From: Sphaerochaeta sp. | GTDB lineage: Bacteria > Spirochaetota > Spirochaetia > Sphaerochaetales > Sphaerochaetaceae | Assembly: GCA_016342655.1 (NCBI GenBank) | Contig: JAEINL010000027.1 | Coordinates: 1-44,557 of the forward strand | Length of the DNA stretch: 44,557 nucleotides | Direction of reading: 5' to 3' | Shown here: one piece after another, positions 15,201 to 24,619 of the stretch | How the letters are laid out: each line of letters starts with the position of its first letter | Numbering within the stretch: position 1 is the first letter of the stretch | Program-made: the position numbers and the translations under genes | The notes under the pieces: model-generated | Databases searched by the model: none | What the model was told of the DNA's origin: nothing | The model's input: the letters and a program-made list of their open reading frames with translations, nothing else

Positions 15201-16295
15201 ATGAGCACACAAAAAAAAGCTAAACGACTGTATGGATTTGAACCAGATTATGCGGTTTCTCCTGCGAAAACCTTGCTCGAGACATTAGAGACCTTGAAAA
15301 TGACTCAAAAGGAGCTTGCTATCCGTACAGGGCTTACAGAACAAACAATTGTACGTATCCTAAAGAGCGAACAACCCATCACCTTTGAGACTGCCAACAA
15401 ACTTGAGATGGTTACAAATGTTCCAGCAAGACTGTGGAATACTATGGAAATGAACTATCGCCAGCAATTGAGCAAACTTAAGCAAGCAAAAACTCTTGAA
15501 CACGGAATTGATTGGTTGAAAGAAGTTCCTGTCAAAGAGCTCATGATGCATGGATATATCTCAAAAGAGAGCAGTGGGGCTGATCTTGTGCACGAAACAC
15601 TGAAATTTTATGGAGTCTCAAGTGTCGATTCTTGGAATGCCATTTGGAATGAACCCAAAGTTGCTGCTCGTCGCTCTGATTGCTTTGACACACAACCAGG
15701 CCCTGCTTCTGCCTGGATTCGCTTAGGAGAAGTACAGGCCCAAGGTATTACAACCTCATCCTACAGGAAAGAGAAGTTCAAAGATGCTCTTCTGCATATT
15801 CGAGAACTCACTACAAGAAGTCCCAGCGTTTTCATTGATGAGATGCGCACGCTTTGTTCTGACTCAGGAGTAGCGCTTTCCTTAGTCAAAGAAGTAAAAG
15901 AAGTCCCTTGGAATGGAGCATCAAAATGGCTTTCCCCTGATAAGGCAATGATCCTCTTGAGTTTAAGAGGTAAGGGTGAGGATTTGTTTTGGTCTTCATT
16001 CTTTCATGAAGCCTATCATATACTGCATGGTGAAAAACAACGGTTGTATATTGCAGAAAAAAATAGTACGGATACAGAAGAACAAAAGGCCGATCATTTT
16101 GCAGCCGAAATACTGATCCCAGCAAGGTTCAATGAACACATTGCATCGTGTACCTCAAAGCAAGAAATAATCAAATTGGCGCAAGCTCTTATTATCTGCC
16201 CAGGTATCGTCGCAGACCGGTACAGACACCTGACTCAAAGGTGGACGTATTTCACAGATCTGACACAGACCTTTGATTGGACGGATAACGCGTAA
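15201..16295 (+). CDS. XRE-family HTH protein with ImmA/IrrE metallopeptidase domain
   Basis: A 364-residue protein. An N-terminal helix-turn-helix (about 22-75, with 'MTQKELAIRTGLTEQTIVRIL') is of the HigA/VapI antitoxin type. The C-terminal half is an ImmA/IrrE (DUF955) domain with the zinc motif HEAYH (about 268) and a later glutamate-containing segment, EEQKADHFAAEILIP (about 293-307), which supplies the third ligand. The family cleaves or senses repressors, or serves as antitoxin of RelE/HigB-like toxins. No toxin gene lies upstream or downstream. A strong ribosome site GGAGGGG precedes the start. Flanked by a GntR remnant on the left and a convergent rluA-type gene on the right. Confidence 0.85.
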   Translation: MSTQKKAKRLYGFEPDYAVSPAKTLLETLETLKMTQKELAIRTGLTEQTIVRILKSEQPITFETANKLEMVTNVPARLWNTMEMNYRQQLSKLKQAKTLEHGIDWLKEVPVKELMMHGYISKESSGADLVHETLKFYGVSSVDSWNAIWNEPKVAARRSDCFDTQPGPASAWIRLGEVQAQGITTSSYRKEKFKDALLHIRELTTRSPSVFIDEMRTLCSDSGVALSLVKEVKEVPWNGASKWLSPDKAMILLSLRGKGEDLFWSSFFHEAYHILHGEKQRLYIAEKNSTDTEEQKADHFAAEILIPARFNEHIASCTSKQEIIKLAQALIICPGIVADRYRHLTQRWTYFTDLTQTFDWTDNA

Positions 16296-16342
16296 AACAG
16301 AGATACTACTAAACTTGTTACGTGTGAAAGTCAAATAACAAC

Positions 16343-16366
16343 CAATCCCACCTTGCTGTGGGATTG
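16343..16366 (-). terminator. Hairpin between convergent genes, probable terminator of the topoisomerase operon
   Basis: An 8-bp perfect stem CAATCCCA/TGGGATTG with an 8-nt loop. On the minus strand it is followed by a T-rich stretch. It lies 28 bp past the rluA-type stop and 47 bp past the XRE gene. Confidence 0.55.
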
Positions 16367-16394
16367 TCCTGAAAAATATGCACAGGAAACAGCC

Positions 16395-17087
16395 CTACTC
16401 CCCCACCTGCTCCAGAAACGCATCCCAGAGGGGTTCCCGGGGAGGGTTGGCAACAATGAAGATATCTTCCTTCTTCACAGGATGGATAAAGCTAATGGAA
16501 CGAGCATGGAGGCAGATGCCACCATCAGGATTGGAACGGGGAGAGCCATACTTGAGGTCGCCCTTGATGTGGAGCCCTATGGCAGCAAGCTGGGCCCGTA
16601 TCTGGTGATGGCGTCCGGTATGCAGCTCGACCTCCAGCAGATGATAGTTCTTCGAAGAGGAGATAACCCTGTAGTCGAGCTTGGCAACCTTGCTTCCCTT
16701 GCGTTCGATGGGGTTTGCAATGCTCTTGTTCTGAGTGGTGTTTCTCACCATATGATGGGTGAGAGTCCCCTCCAACTGGGAGGGAAGATTATCAACAACA
16801 GCCCAGTAGATTTTCTTGACAGAACTGCCCCGGAACAGCTCATTAAGCCTGATAAGGGCCTTTTCTGTCTTTGTATAGACCACGATCCCGCTAGTAGGCC
16901 GATCGAGTCGATGGGGAATACCCAGATAGACATTCCCTTCCTTCTTATAGGTTACCCTCAGATATTGCTTCACAATATCAGCGAGTGTCTCATCACCGGT
17001 GCGGTCCCCTTGAACCAACTCACCACACAGCTTGTTCACTATGATGAGATGATTATCCTCGTAGAGAATTCTCTCTTCAAACGTCAT
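16395..17087 (-). CDS. RluA-family pseudouridine synthase
   Basis: Isomerises uridine to pseudouridine in rRNA or tRNA. About 230 residues, the single catalytic domain of the family without an S4 domain. The catalytic motif is PHRLDRPTSG (Asp about 62), followed by GRHHQIRAQLA, the other family signature. The gene is the last of the parE-parC operon. Starts at GTG 17093, ATG 17090 and ATG 17087 are in frame. I prefer 17087 because GAGGAG then sits 5 nt before it. That ribosome site lies inside the parC end, so translation is probably coupled. The exact target base (RluA, RluC, RluD or TruC-like) cannot be assigned. Confidence 0.9.
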   Translation of the reverse strand: MTFEERILYEDNHLIIVNKLCGELVQGDRTGDETLADIVKQYLRVTYKKEGNVYLGIPHRLDRPTSGIVVYTKTEKALIRLNELFRGSSVKKIYWAVVDNLPSQLEGTLTHHMVRNTTQNKSIANPIERKGSKVAKLDYRVISSSKNYHLLEVELHTGRHHQIRAQLAAIGLHIKGDLKYGSPRSNPDGGICLHARSISFIHPVKKEDIFIVANPPREPLWDAFLEQVGE

Positions 17088-17089
17088 CA

Positions 17090-19063
17090 TCACTCCTCAA
17101 TTTCATCGAAGAGTGTAGGCTCTTCTTGGTTTTCATGCACAATTTCTTTCACCGCCCGCAGCTTGAGGGAGGCAATATCCTTCACAACAATACGCACCCC
17201 GTTTGCCTTCACATTCTTGATGAGATAGTCAGAAAAGTAGAACTGTTCTTCCAGTATCCTCAAACCAGGCTTGGGCTTGTATTTGACCGTGAGCTCAGCA
17301 TTGGGATGCGTTGAGAGCTTCACCATCTTGTAGTTCCCCTCAGGTATAAGAGAATAGGCCTTCTTCAACATAAAGGAAAGAATCTGGAACCTCTTGAGGA
17401 AAAGATACTTGTAGGTCGTCTCCTGATAGAGCACGGTAAACACTATCTTCTCAAGTTCGGCTTTGTCAGCAAAACTGCAGTAGAGCATCCCCTTGCCTAC
17501 AAACTCCTTTTCAGGAGCATCGATGACCTGGTAGGTGCCGTCCTTACGGATGATAAGAACCCGGTCAAACGCATTCACCTCAAGCTGAGTTGCGCCGGTC
17601 TTTACCCCATAGCCCAAATACCCGTTGGATGTATCGTATTTTATTGCTAGGTTTCTTTCGGCAACTTTCTTGACATCAATAGTCTCAAACGTCTTTATCC
17701 TAGTCTTTCTCGTATGCTCTTCGGTGCCAAGCATACCCTTCAGTTCCCCAAGATAGGAGAGAGCGTACTCTACCAGATTGGCAAGCTTGTATGCAATATC
17801 CTCCAACAGGGCGTTGATCTCATCCATCTCGTGACGGTTCTTCTCGATGTCAAACAGCGATATACGTCTGATGGGAATCTTCAGAAGACGATCGACATCA
17901 TCATCGACAAGAGGTCGCAAGAGTTGTTCCCCAAAAGGCTTGAACCCGGAGAATACCGCCTTGATGACCTCCTGTGCACTCTTCTTCTGTTCAATTCTCT
18001 TATAGATACGCTCCTCGATGAAAATACGCTCAAGGGTGCGGGCATGCAACTTGTCCAATAGGTGCCCCTTCTCCAGCTCCAGCTCAGCCTTTAGGACATC
18101 AAGAAGGTTCAGTGCATGGTAGTCCAGGATCTCTCCAATACCCATGATCGTGGGCATGTTATCCCTAATCACCAGTGGGTTTACCGAGAGTCTAGTCTCA
18201 CAGAAAGTGAAGGCATAGAGGGCATCGACAATCTCCTCAGAGTACGTATTGCGTGCAAGATTGATCTCAATATTGACCTTGTCTGAGGTGTAGTCGTTGA
18301 TCGAACTGATCTTCAGACGACCCTTCTTCGCCGCTTCCTCAACCGAGTGAATCATCGCCTCGCTGGTAACACCAAAGGGCAGTTCCTCGATAATAATCTT
18401 CTTGGGATCGGAAGCATTGAGCTTAGCACGGATGGATACAGAGCCCCTTCCGTCATTATACTCCGCCACATCAACGATGCCTCCCCCGGGGAAATCAGGG
18501 TAGAGGATATGGCTCTCACCATTCAGCTTTGCAGCCATGGCATCGAGCACTTCCAGAGCATTGTGCGGTAGGATAGTGGTACTCATCCCTACCGCAATAC
18601 CCATGACCCCTTGGATGATGACCACAGGAATCTTGGCAGGAAAGGAGACAGGCTCGCGGCTGCGTCCGTCATAGGAATCAGTAAAGGCTGTGAGTTCAGG
18701 ATTGTAGAGGACCCTCTTGGCAAAAGGGAGCAGACGGCACTCGATATACCTAGCGGCAGCCGCGCTATCACCGGTCATGAAGTTACCGAAGTTCCCCTGC
18801 TTCTCAATGAACAGATCAAAGTTGGCCATGTTTACCAGAGCCTCATATATGGAGGAGTCTCCATGGGGGTGGTAGCGCATCGCCCAACCGACTACATTGG
18901 CCACCTTATGAAACTTGCCGTCATCCATCTCAAAGAGCGTATGGATGATGCGCCTCTGTACCGGCTTAAAGCCGTCAGAAAGATCGGGGATGGCCCGCTC
19001 CTTGATAACATACGACGCATACTCAAGGAAATTTTGTCGAAAAACGGATTGTGCCTGCGTCAT
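17090..19063 (-). CDS. parC: DNA topoisomerase IV subunit A (ParC/GyrA-type)
   Basis: The DNA-breaking subunit of a type IIA topoisomerase, acting on chromosome decatenation or supercoiling with the ParE-type partner encoded just upstream. The 657-residue chain has the quinolone-determining region YHPHGDSSIYEALVNMA (about 64-80; serine at the position of GyrA Ser83) and the catalytic AARYIECR (Tyr about 106). The C-terminal part is short compared with ParC (about 750) or GyrA (about 870), and I see no GyrA box, favouring topoisomerase IV or a related compact enzyme. Start and parE stop share one base (TGATG), indicating translational coupling. Confidence 0.9.
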   Translation of the reverse strand: MTQAQSVFRQNFLEYASYVIKERAIPDLSDGFKPVQRRIIHTLFEMDDGKFHKVANVVGWAMRYHPHGDSSIYEALVNMANFDLFIEKQGNFGNFMTGDSAAAARYIECRLLPFAKRVLYNPELTAFTDSYDGRSREPVSFPAKIPVVIIQGVMGIAVGMSTTILPHNALEVLDAMAAKLNGESHILYPDFPGGGIVDVAEYNDGRGSVSIRAKLNASDPKKIIIEELPFGVTSEAMIHSVEEAAKKGRLKISSINDYTSDKVNIEINLARNTYSEEIVDALYAFTFCETRLSVNPLVIRDNMPTIMGIGEILDYHALNLLDVLKAELELEKGHLLDKLHARTLERIFIEERIYKRIEQKKSAQEVIKAVFSGFKPFGEQLLRPLVDDDVDRLLKIPIRRISLFDIEKNRHEMDEINALLEDIAYKLANLVEYALSYLGELKGMLGTEEHTRKTRIKTFETIDVKKVAERNLAIKYDTSNGYLGYGVKTGATQLEVNAFDRVLIIRKDGTYQVIDAPEKEFVGKGMLYCSFADKAELEKIVFTVLYQETTYKYLFLKRFQILSFMLKKAYSLIPEGNYKMVKLSTHPNAELTVKYKPKPGLRILEEQFYFSDYLIKNVKANGVRIVVKDIASLKLRAVKEIVHENQEEPTLFDEIEE

Positions 19064-20865
19064 CAGATAAGATTCTCCATAATAAACTCCCTTCTTTGGG
19101 GAGTGTTGCTGCCCATGTAGAACTCCAGGGTCTTGTGCATCGACTGCATTCCTACGATCGAAACGGGAACTAGGCGAATATCTTCACCGATGAACTGCCC
19201 AAACTCCTTGGGGTCTATCTCCCCAAGACCCTTGAACCGAGTTATCTCGCTCCCCTTGATCTGAGAAACAGCAACATCACGCTGCTGCTCGTTATAGCAG
19301 TAGGCTGTCTGCTTCTTGTTTCGCACCCTGAACAAGGGGGTTTCTAGGATATAGAGCCTACCTGCAAGCACCAAGTCCTCAAAGTACGTAAGGAAGTAGG
19401 TCATCAGGAGGTTACGGATATGAAACCCATCGGTATCAGCATCGGTGGCGATGATGACCTTGCCGTAGCGCAAGCCCTCAACACCGTTTTCTATACCCAA
19501 GGCAACCATCATATTGTATAGCTCGGCATTCTTATATATCTCAGTGCGTTTCTTTCCATACACATTGAGGATTTTCCCCCGAAGGCTAAAAACCGCCTGG
19601 GTCATCACATCCCGAGTCTTGGTGATGGTACCCGAAGCGGAGTCTCCCTCGGTGAGGAAAATAACCGAACGGTCACACTCATCACGATGGGATGCACTCT
19701 GGCCAAGATGATACTTGCAATCCTTTAGCTTGGGGATATTCAGCGAGACTTTCTTTGCTGATGCACGCGCCCCCTTCTTAACCTCATTAAGCTCCTTACG
19801 GAGCGTCTCGTTGTTTATGATCTTCTCATTCAGCTTTGCAGCTTCATCAGAGTTCTTCAGCAAGAAGTCGACGATGGCATCCTTAACCTCTGCTACAATC
19901 CAGGAGCGGATCTCCGTATTGCTCAGCTTGTTCTTTGTCTGTGACTCGAAGACAGGCTCCTGCACCTTGATGGCAATGGTCCCGATAATGCCGTCACGCA
20001 CATCCTGGGGTGCCCAGTTCTTCTTGAAGAACTCGTTGATACCCTTGAGGATCCCCTCCTTGTACGCAGCCTGGTGGGTACCTCCATCGGTGGTGTGCTG
20101 ACCATTCACATAACTGAAGTAGTTCTCCCCATAGGACCCCACCACGTGGGTAAAGGCAAACTCAAGTTGCTTGCTCTGGTGGTGGATGGTTGCGTACAGC
20201 CCCTCGTTGCCCACCTCCTTGTCCAGAAGGTCAAGAAGACCATGGGCAGACTTGAAGGCCTTGTTGTTGAAGTTGATGGAGAGCCCTGTATTCAGATACG
20301 CATAACTCCAGATGCGGGTCACCAGAAAATCCTCGTTAAAGGCGTAGTCGCCAAACAACTCGGCATCGGGGGTGAAGCTCACCATAGTGCCGTCTTCCTC
20401 AGGACCCTTGCCTGTCCTTTCGGAGACCAAGGCCCCTTTGCTGAACGTAGCAGAGGCGTACTTGCCATCACGAAACGCCGTCACGGTAAACTGGGAGGAA
20501 AGGGCGTTGACCGCCTTGGTACCCACCCCGTTCAACCCAACGGAGAACTGGAAGACATCAGAGCTGTACTTTGCCCCGGTATTGATGACCGAGACACAAT
20601 CGACGACCTTGCCCAAGGGGATACCCCGGCCATAGTCCCGTACAGAGACACTCTTGTCCTTCACCCGGACGACAACCTTGTTGCCAAAGCCCATGATGAA
20701 CTCGTCAATGCTGTTGTCGATGATCTCCTTGATAAGGATATAGATCCCATCATCGAGATGGGTACCATTTCCCAAGCGTCCAATGTACATGCCCGGTCGC
20801 TTGCGTATATGTTCCAACGCACTGAGCGTCTGGATTTTCGATTCATCATATGTTGACTTTACCAT
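19063..20865 (-). CDS. parE: DNA topoisomerase IV subunit B (ParE/GyrB-type)
   Basis: The ATPase subunit of the type IIA topoisomerase. About 600 residues: GHKL ATPase with EIIDNSIDE (about 48), DYGRGIPLG and GLNGVGTKAVNALS; a transducer; and a TOPRIM domain with FLTEGDSASG (about 412) and DADTDG (about 480). It ends with FYMGSNTPQRREFIMENLI, as in short ParE proteins. An in-frame ATG at 20892 exists, but I chose 20865. The -35 TTGCCA overlaps the upstream ATG, and the extended -10 TGCTATACT lies between the two, so only the second ATG can be on the transcript. It would then be nearly leaderless, with no Shine-Dalgarno. First gene of the parE-parC-rluA operon. Confidence 0.92.
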   Translation of the reverse strand: MVKSTYDESKIQTLSALEHIRKRPGMYIGRLGNGTHLDDGIYILIKEIIDNSIDEFIMGFGNKVVVRVKDKSVSVRDYGRGIPLGKVVDCVSVINTGAKYSSDVFQFSVGLNGVGTKAVNALSSQFTVTAFRDGKYASATFSKGALVSERTGKGPEEDGTMVSFTPDAELFGDYAFNEDFLVTRIWSYAYLNTGLSINFNNKAFKSAHGLLDLLDKEVGNEGLYATIHHQSKQLEFAFTHVVGSYGENYFSYVNGQHTTDGGTHQAAYKEGILKGINEFFKKNWAPQDVRDGIIGTIAIKVQEPVFESQTKNKLSNTEIRSWIVAEVKDAIVDFLLKNSDEAAKLNEKIINNETLRKELNEVKKGARASAKKVSLNIPKLKDCKYHLGQSASHRDECDRSVIFLTEGDSASGTITKTRDVMTQAVFSLRGKILNVYGKKRTEIYKNAELYNMMVALGIENGVEGLRYGKVIIATDADTDGFHIRNLLMTYFLTYFEDLVLAGRLYILETPLFRVRNKKQTAYCYNEQQRDVAVSQIKGSEITRFKGLGEIDPKEFGQFIGEDIRLVPVSIVGMQSMHKTLEFYMGSNTPQRREFIMENLI

Positions 20866-20872
20866 GGATGAA

Positions 20873-20901
20873 AGTATAGCAGATTTACCCATCTATGGCA
20901 A
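20873..20901 (-). promoter_or_regulatory. parE promoter, ATG 7 nt after the -10 box
   Basis: On the minus strand TTGCCA (20901-20896), a 17-bp spacer ending in TGC, and TATACT (20878-20873) are followed by 7 nt and the parE ATG (20865). This is a good extended -10 promoter whose predicted start coincides with the start codon. Confidence 0.7.
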
Positions 20902-20918
20902 AACGAAAGAAAAACGTG

Positions 20919-20947
20919 TTGTCATCGCCCTTTACGTGCGTTAAGCT
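20919..20947 (+). promoter_or_regulatory. Candidate yhhN promoter, ATG 6 nt after the -10 box
   Basis: TTGTCA (20919-20924), a 17-bp spacer and TAAGCT (20942-20947) are followed by 6 nt and ATG 20954. The -10 box is weak, but the geometry repeats that of parE and leuS. There is no Shine-Dalgarno. Confidence 0.4.
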
Positions 20948-20953
20948 TTAATC

Positions 20954-21577
20954 ATGAACATGTTCCTATTGACCTATCTCATCCTCTGTATAGGACATAT
21001 GAGCTTCCAATCAGAAAACATGAAGTGGCCATCGGCCATAAGCAAAGTCATGCTCATGCCCTCACTGCTTATATATTACCTTACCATGACAACAGATACA
21101 GGTTTCCTTACCCTGCTCATAGCTCTGGCTTTGCTGCTGGGAACAGCAGGCGATGCCTTCCTTCTTTCAGGGCACAAGGGCAAACTGTTCTATGCAGGCA
21201 TGCTCTGCTTCTTTGTAGGGCACCTCTCCTACATAACCTATGTAGTACTCCATCTGCAAAGCTGGCTCTATTTCCTATTTGCCATTCTGGTCCTGGCCTT
21301 TCCCCTCTACAAAGTCACTCTCTCCTTTTTTCCCTCAAAAGATGCTCACCTTTTGAGCATCTATGCTATTATTCTTTGTATATTGACTGCTTTCTGTGCA
21401 TCCGCTCTCTCCCTCGCGGCAATGGTAGGAGCCCTATTATTCGCCACCTCAGACTACCTCATTGCGATGGATGTCGTAGGGAAACGTACTTTCAGCGAAA
21501 CGGCTATCATGGGAACCTATACTCTTGCACAATTGTTGTTAATCATGGGATTGTTATCCCTACAGGGGGCCTTCTAG
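20954..21577 (+). CDS. YhhN-family (TMEM86-like, lysoplasmalogenase-type) membrane protein
   Basis: A 207-residue integral membrane protein with seven to eight hydrophobic helices. It shows the family pattern: KVMLMPSLL near the N-terminus, 'GTAGDAFLLSG' (about 63-73), FYAGMLCFFVGHLSYI (about 79-94) and GALLFATSDYLIA (about 159-171), with conserved aspartates in membrane segments. Eukaryotic relatives hydrolyse the vinyl-ether bond of lysoplasmalogens. Plasmalogens do occur in anaerobes, so that role is possible but not shown. First gene of a plus-strand run, and its stop abuts the corA start with no gap. Divergent from parE with an 88-bp gap. Confidence 0.8.
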   Translation: MNMFLLTYLILCIGHMSFQSENMKWPSAISKVMLMPSLLIYYLTMTTDTGFLTLLIALALLLGTAGDAFLLSGHKGKLFYAGMLCFFVGHLSYITYVVLHLQSWLYFLFAILVLAFPLYKVTLSFFPSKDAHLLSIYAIILCILTAFCASALSLAAMVGALLFATSDYLIAMDVVGKRTFSETAIMGTYTLAQLLLIMGLLSLQGAF

Positions 21578-22621
21578 ATGCTAAATAAAAAAACTATGCC
21601 TCTCCTGCATAAAAGAAAAGAAGGAATGAGGCCAGGATCGTTAGTCTATGTCGGAGACACCGAATGCGAAAAGACCAGGATTCTAACCCATATCTACGAT
21701 TCTGATACTTCAGAAACCTTTGAGGGATTCTCTATGGAACATCCTGAAAAGCAACGGTGGATAGAAATCTCAGGTCTGTCAGACATAAAGGACGTAGTAG
21801 GTGTTGCCAAAGAGTTCACACTCTCCAACCTCAGCCTTGAGGACGTATTCTCCACTGACCAGAGAATGAAGCTCGACTACTACGAAAACTATTTCTCTTT
21901 CACCCTCAGAATACTTGATACCCCCCAGAAGGCAGAAGAGCAGCTCAGTCTTTTTGTAGGTGACAACTGGGTCATCAGCATCGTTGAGCATGCAAGTGAC
22001 ATCTTTGGGCCGGTAGTGACCTACCTCAAGGATACCCAGACAACAAAAAGAAAGGCAAATGCCCATCTGCTCTTCCATGCCCTGGTTGACAGGGTAGTCG
22101 ACCAGTACCTGGTACGTGCTGATGAGCTTGACCAGCAGACTGAGGATATGGAGACTCTGGTCATCAACTCCCCCGAGAAGGTCACAGCCTCAGAAATCCA
22201 TAAGCTCAAGCGTAGAATCCTTCACCTGAGAAGGATCACCTTACCCTTGAAAGACCTCCTGGCCAACCTTATCCGATCCGAGCAGGTCGAACTGGGCAAG
22301 CCCACCATCCATCTCTTTGGAGACACCTCAGACCATGCCCTCTGGCTCAATGAGGAGTGTGAAATGCTGCGTGATACGGTAAGCGGGCTGATGGAAGTTT
22401 ACCTCTCCAGCCTCGATGTGAAAATGAACACAATAATGAAGGTGCTCACCATCATCAGTACCACCTTCATCCCCCTTACCTTCCTGACAGGTCTGTACGG
22501 GATGAATTTCTCCTATATGCCCCTTTCCACCCATTATTGGGGGTTCTATGCAATGCTCCTATGTTGTATTCTGGTAGTAATCTTCATGGCAGGATGGTTT
22601 AAGAAAAAGCGATGGTGGTGA
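21578..22621 (+). CDS. corA: CorA-family magnesium/metal ion transporter
   Basis: A 347-residue CorA protein forming a pentameric inner-membrane channel for Mg2+ (or Co2+/Ni2+). It has a long N-terminal cytoplasmic domain, the coiled stalk helix (about 180-290), then two C-terminal membrane helices with the signature GMN (about 308-310, in YGMNFSYMP) at the end of the first. The C-terminus KKKRWW is basic, as usual. It starts immediately after the yhhN stop and its own end overlaps the following GNAT gene by 10 bases, so they form one operon. A CNNM/CorC-type gene lies two genes downstream, a second link to magnesium handling. Confidence 0.93.
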   Translation: MLNKKTMPLLHKRKEGMRPGSLVYVGDTECEKTRILTHIYDSDTSETFEGFSMEHPEKQRWIEISGLSDIKDVVGVAKEFTLSNLSLEDVFSTDQRMKLDYYENYFSFTLRILDTPQKAEEQLSLFVGDNWVISIVEHASDIFGPVVTYLKDTQTTKRKANAHLLFHALVDRVVDQYLVRADELDQQTEDMETLVINSPEKVTASEIHKLKRRILHLRRITLPLKDLLANLIRSEQVELGKPTIHLFGDTSDHALWLNEECEMLRDTVSGLMEVYLSSLDVKMNTIMKVLTIISTTFIPLTFLTGLYGMNFSYMPLSTHYWGFYAMLLCCILVVIFMAGWFKKKRWW

Positions 22622-23442
22622 CAGATACATTAGAGAACGTGGATATCAAAGAGCTCGCCCTTGCCTACAACCTGGGCTTCAGTGATTACCAGATTACGCT
22701 CTCCATAAGCGAAAAAAAACTACAGAGAACACTCGAAAGAAACGGATACCGAGCCGATAGTTCAGTCGGGCTTTTTGATGAGAATAGGTTAGTAGGCTTT
22801 GTGCTCAATGGGGTGCGGGGCAATTACTGCTATGACTCAGGTACTGCCATCATCCCCAGTCACAGGGGCAAGGGGTATGCCCACTTGCTTTTGGAAAAGG
22901 CCCTCTCGCTTCTCAATAGCCAAGACATACATACCTGGGTACTGGAAGTGATCACCAACAATACAAAGGCGATCAATCTCTACAAGAGCATAGGCTTTAC
23001 CCAACAGCGAGGGTTCAACTGTTACCGTATCACAGCTGAATCGATGAGAGAGAAAAAGACAACGATCGACCTTACAAGACAGCAAAGCATAACCATACCC
23101 AAGGGAGAGTGCCTGCCTAGCTGGCAGAATGAAGAGGAAGCTATCATTATCGGAGGTGTCCCAACCTGGGATATCAAGGCAGAGGCAAGAAAAGTAGGCA
23201 CCCTTTGCTATGATCCTGAAACTGGAACGATATCCCAAATACACATACAAAACAAAGATAGGCGTAAAGGATATGCAAAAGAGGCTATCATCGAGGCAGG
23301 TAAGCTTTGCAAGACAGAACACCTGCGCTTCATCAATATCGATGATTACTACCAACCCTTAAACAACCTTTTAGTGACCATGGGTTTTTCCTGCTTTACC
23401 ACCCAAATTGAAATGGTCAACACCATCAGGGGAAGGGCATGA
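22612..23442 (+). CDS. GNAT-family N-acetyltransferase, two-domain
   Basis: A 276-residue protein. The N-terminal GNAT domain (about 15-145) has the acetyl-CoA loop HRGKGYAHLLLEKAL (about 84-98) and the 'NNTKAINLYKSIGF' end. A second, degenerate GNAT-like half follows (about 165-270), with RRKGYAKEAIIEAGKL. Tandem GNAT folds of this kind are common, usually with one active half. Substrate unknown. The start lies within the last codons of corA and the stop overlaps the next start (ATGA), so expression is coupled. Confidence 0.85.
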   Translation: MVVTDTLENVDIKELALAYNLGFSDYQITLSISEKKLQRTLERNGYRADSSVGLFDENRLVGFVLNGVRGNYCYDSGTAIIPSHRGKGYAHLLLEKALSLLNSQDIHTWVLEVITNNTKAINLYKSIGFTQQRGFNCYRITAESMREKKTTIDLTRQQSITIPKGECLPSWQNEEEAIIIGGVPTWDIKAEARKVGTLCYDPETGTISQIHIQNKDRRKGYAKEAIIEAGKLCKTEHLRFINIDDYYQPLNNLLVTMGFSCFTTQIEMVNTIRGRA

Positions 23443-24538
23443 GTGAATATTCAATCGCCCTTATACGTGAAGAGCAGATAGCAGAGACACAGGCCTTGAT
23501 GAGCCAATGCTTTGAAGCGAAGCTTGCCTCAATCTTCTATCTCCATCCAGAGTCGACTTTGGTAGCCACCTACCAAAACAAAGTTGTTGCCGGCATCAAC
23601 TTGGACGTCTATCAGGTGAATAGCCAGGTGAGGATGGGCTATATAGGAGGGCTCTATACTGATAAGGATCACCGAGGGAAGGCCCTGGCCGGAAGACTGC
23701 TCAAAGAGGCTATCACCTTTCTGAAGGAACAGGGGTGCACCTCTCTCTCCGGCTGTGTGGAAGGGGACAATCCGGCCTCCTTCAAGCAACTTGCAAACCA
23801 AGGGTTCTCAATCGTATCCCTTTGGCAACAGCTGAAACTGTTCAGGCTTGGGACGTTGAAAGTCTACCGCCGGGCCTCCCGCTTCTTTGACATGGGATAT
23901 TTTCTCTGGCACAGAAGCCTTACTGAAAAAGACATCAGAGAATCAGAAGGGGGAATGAAACCACTTGTGCTTACCCTGTTTGGCAATACGCTTCTCTTCT
24001 TTTTCTGCCTGAAGGGATGGAATCTGCTCAACCTTACCGGCTTCCATCCCCTTGCGCCGACCTTTTCTTCCCTCACAACAATACAGCTACTACCACTGAT
24101 TGCCTTTCCTTCCCTCTTCCTGCTTGCAAGGACAGGGGCAATGGCCTTCCTTGCAAAAGCTGAGAAAGAAAGATCATTTTCCGTGGTTGGGACACTGCAT
24201 GGATCCTGGCGATCCTACTCACTGTAACCATAGGCTTTCCCTTCCCTGTTCCGGGAAATCTCTATATCAAGGGAACAGAGTGGAACCTACAAGAAAAAAA
24301 ACATCTTCTGGCAAGGATGGCCATAGCAGGAGAAGTAGCCGTTGCCCTTTTCTGTCTCTTTGCACCTAAGGGGATACCCCTCCTGTTTGGCCTGACCTTA
24401 CTCGCTCTTGATGGGTTTTTCTTCTTCTACCCCTTCTGTGGTTTCAATGCCAGCAGGATAAAACGCTTGGGAACAAAAACATATGGTCTTTGCTTGGCGA
24501 TTACGCTTGCGGTAATGCTACCGCTATTGGTATACTAG
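23439..24538 (+). pseudogene. GNAT acetyltransferase fused to a membrane domain, frameshifted
   Basis: The frame from ATG 23439 encodes a GNAT domain (about 1-145; CoA loop DHRGKALAGRLLKEAI) followed by three hydrophobic segments, then ends at 24227 after 262 residues. From about 24170 another frame carries the obvious continuation: WDTAWILAILLTVTIGF, then further hydrophobic helices, ending LPLLVY at 24538. One lost base in the A-rich stretch around 24160-24172 would explain it. The repaired protein would be about 366 residues with some six membrane helices. It could be a true mutation, a recoding site or a sequence error. No standard slippery heptamer is in frame. Acetyltransferase tied to the membrane suggests a lipid or envelope substrate, but that is inference. 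Confidence 0.7.
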
Positions 24539-24619
24539 GCCCATTATGGAAGATCCGTTACCTAGTCTGGGGTGCTCGAGTGAACACCCACCTCTTTTCA
24601 GAATGCTTCGGATGTGCGT

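Noticed and set aside
20074..20856. A 260-codon plus-strand open frame opposite parE
   Set aside because: Antisense shadow of the ATPase and TOPRIM coding sequence.
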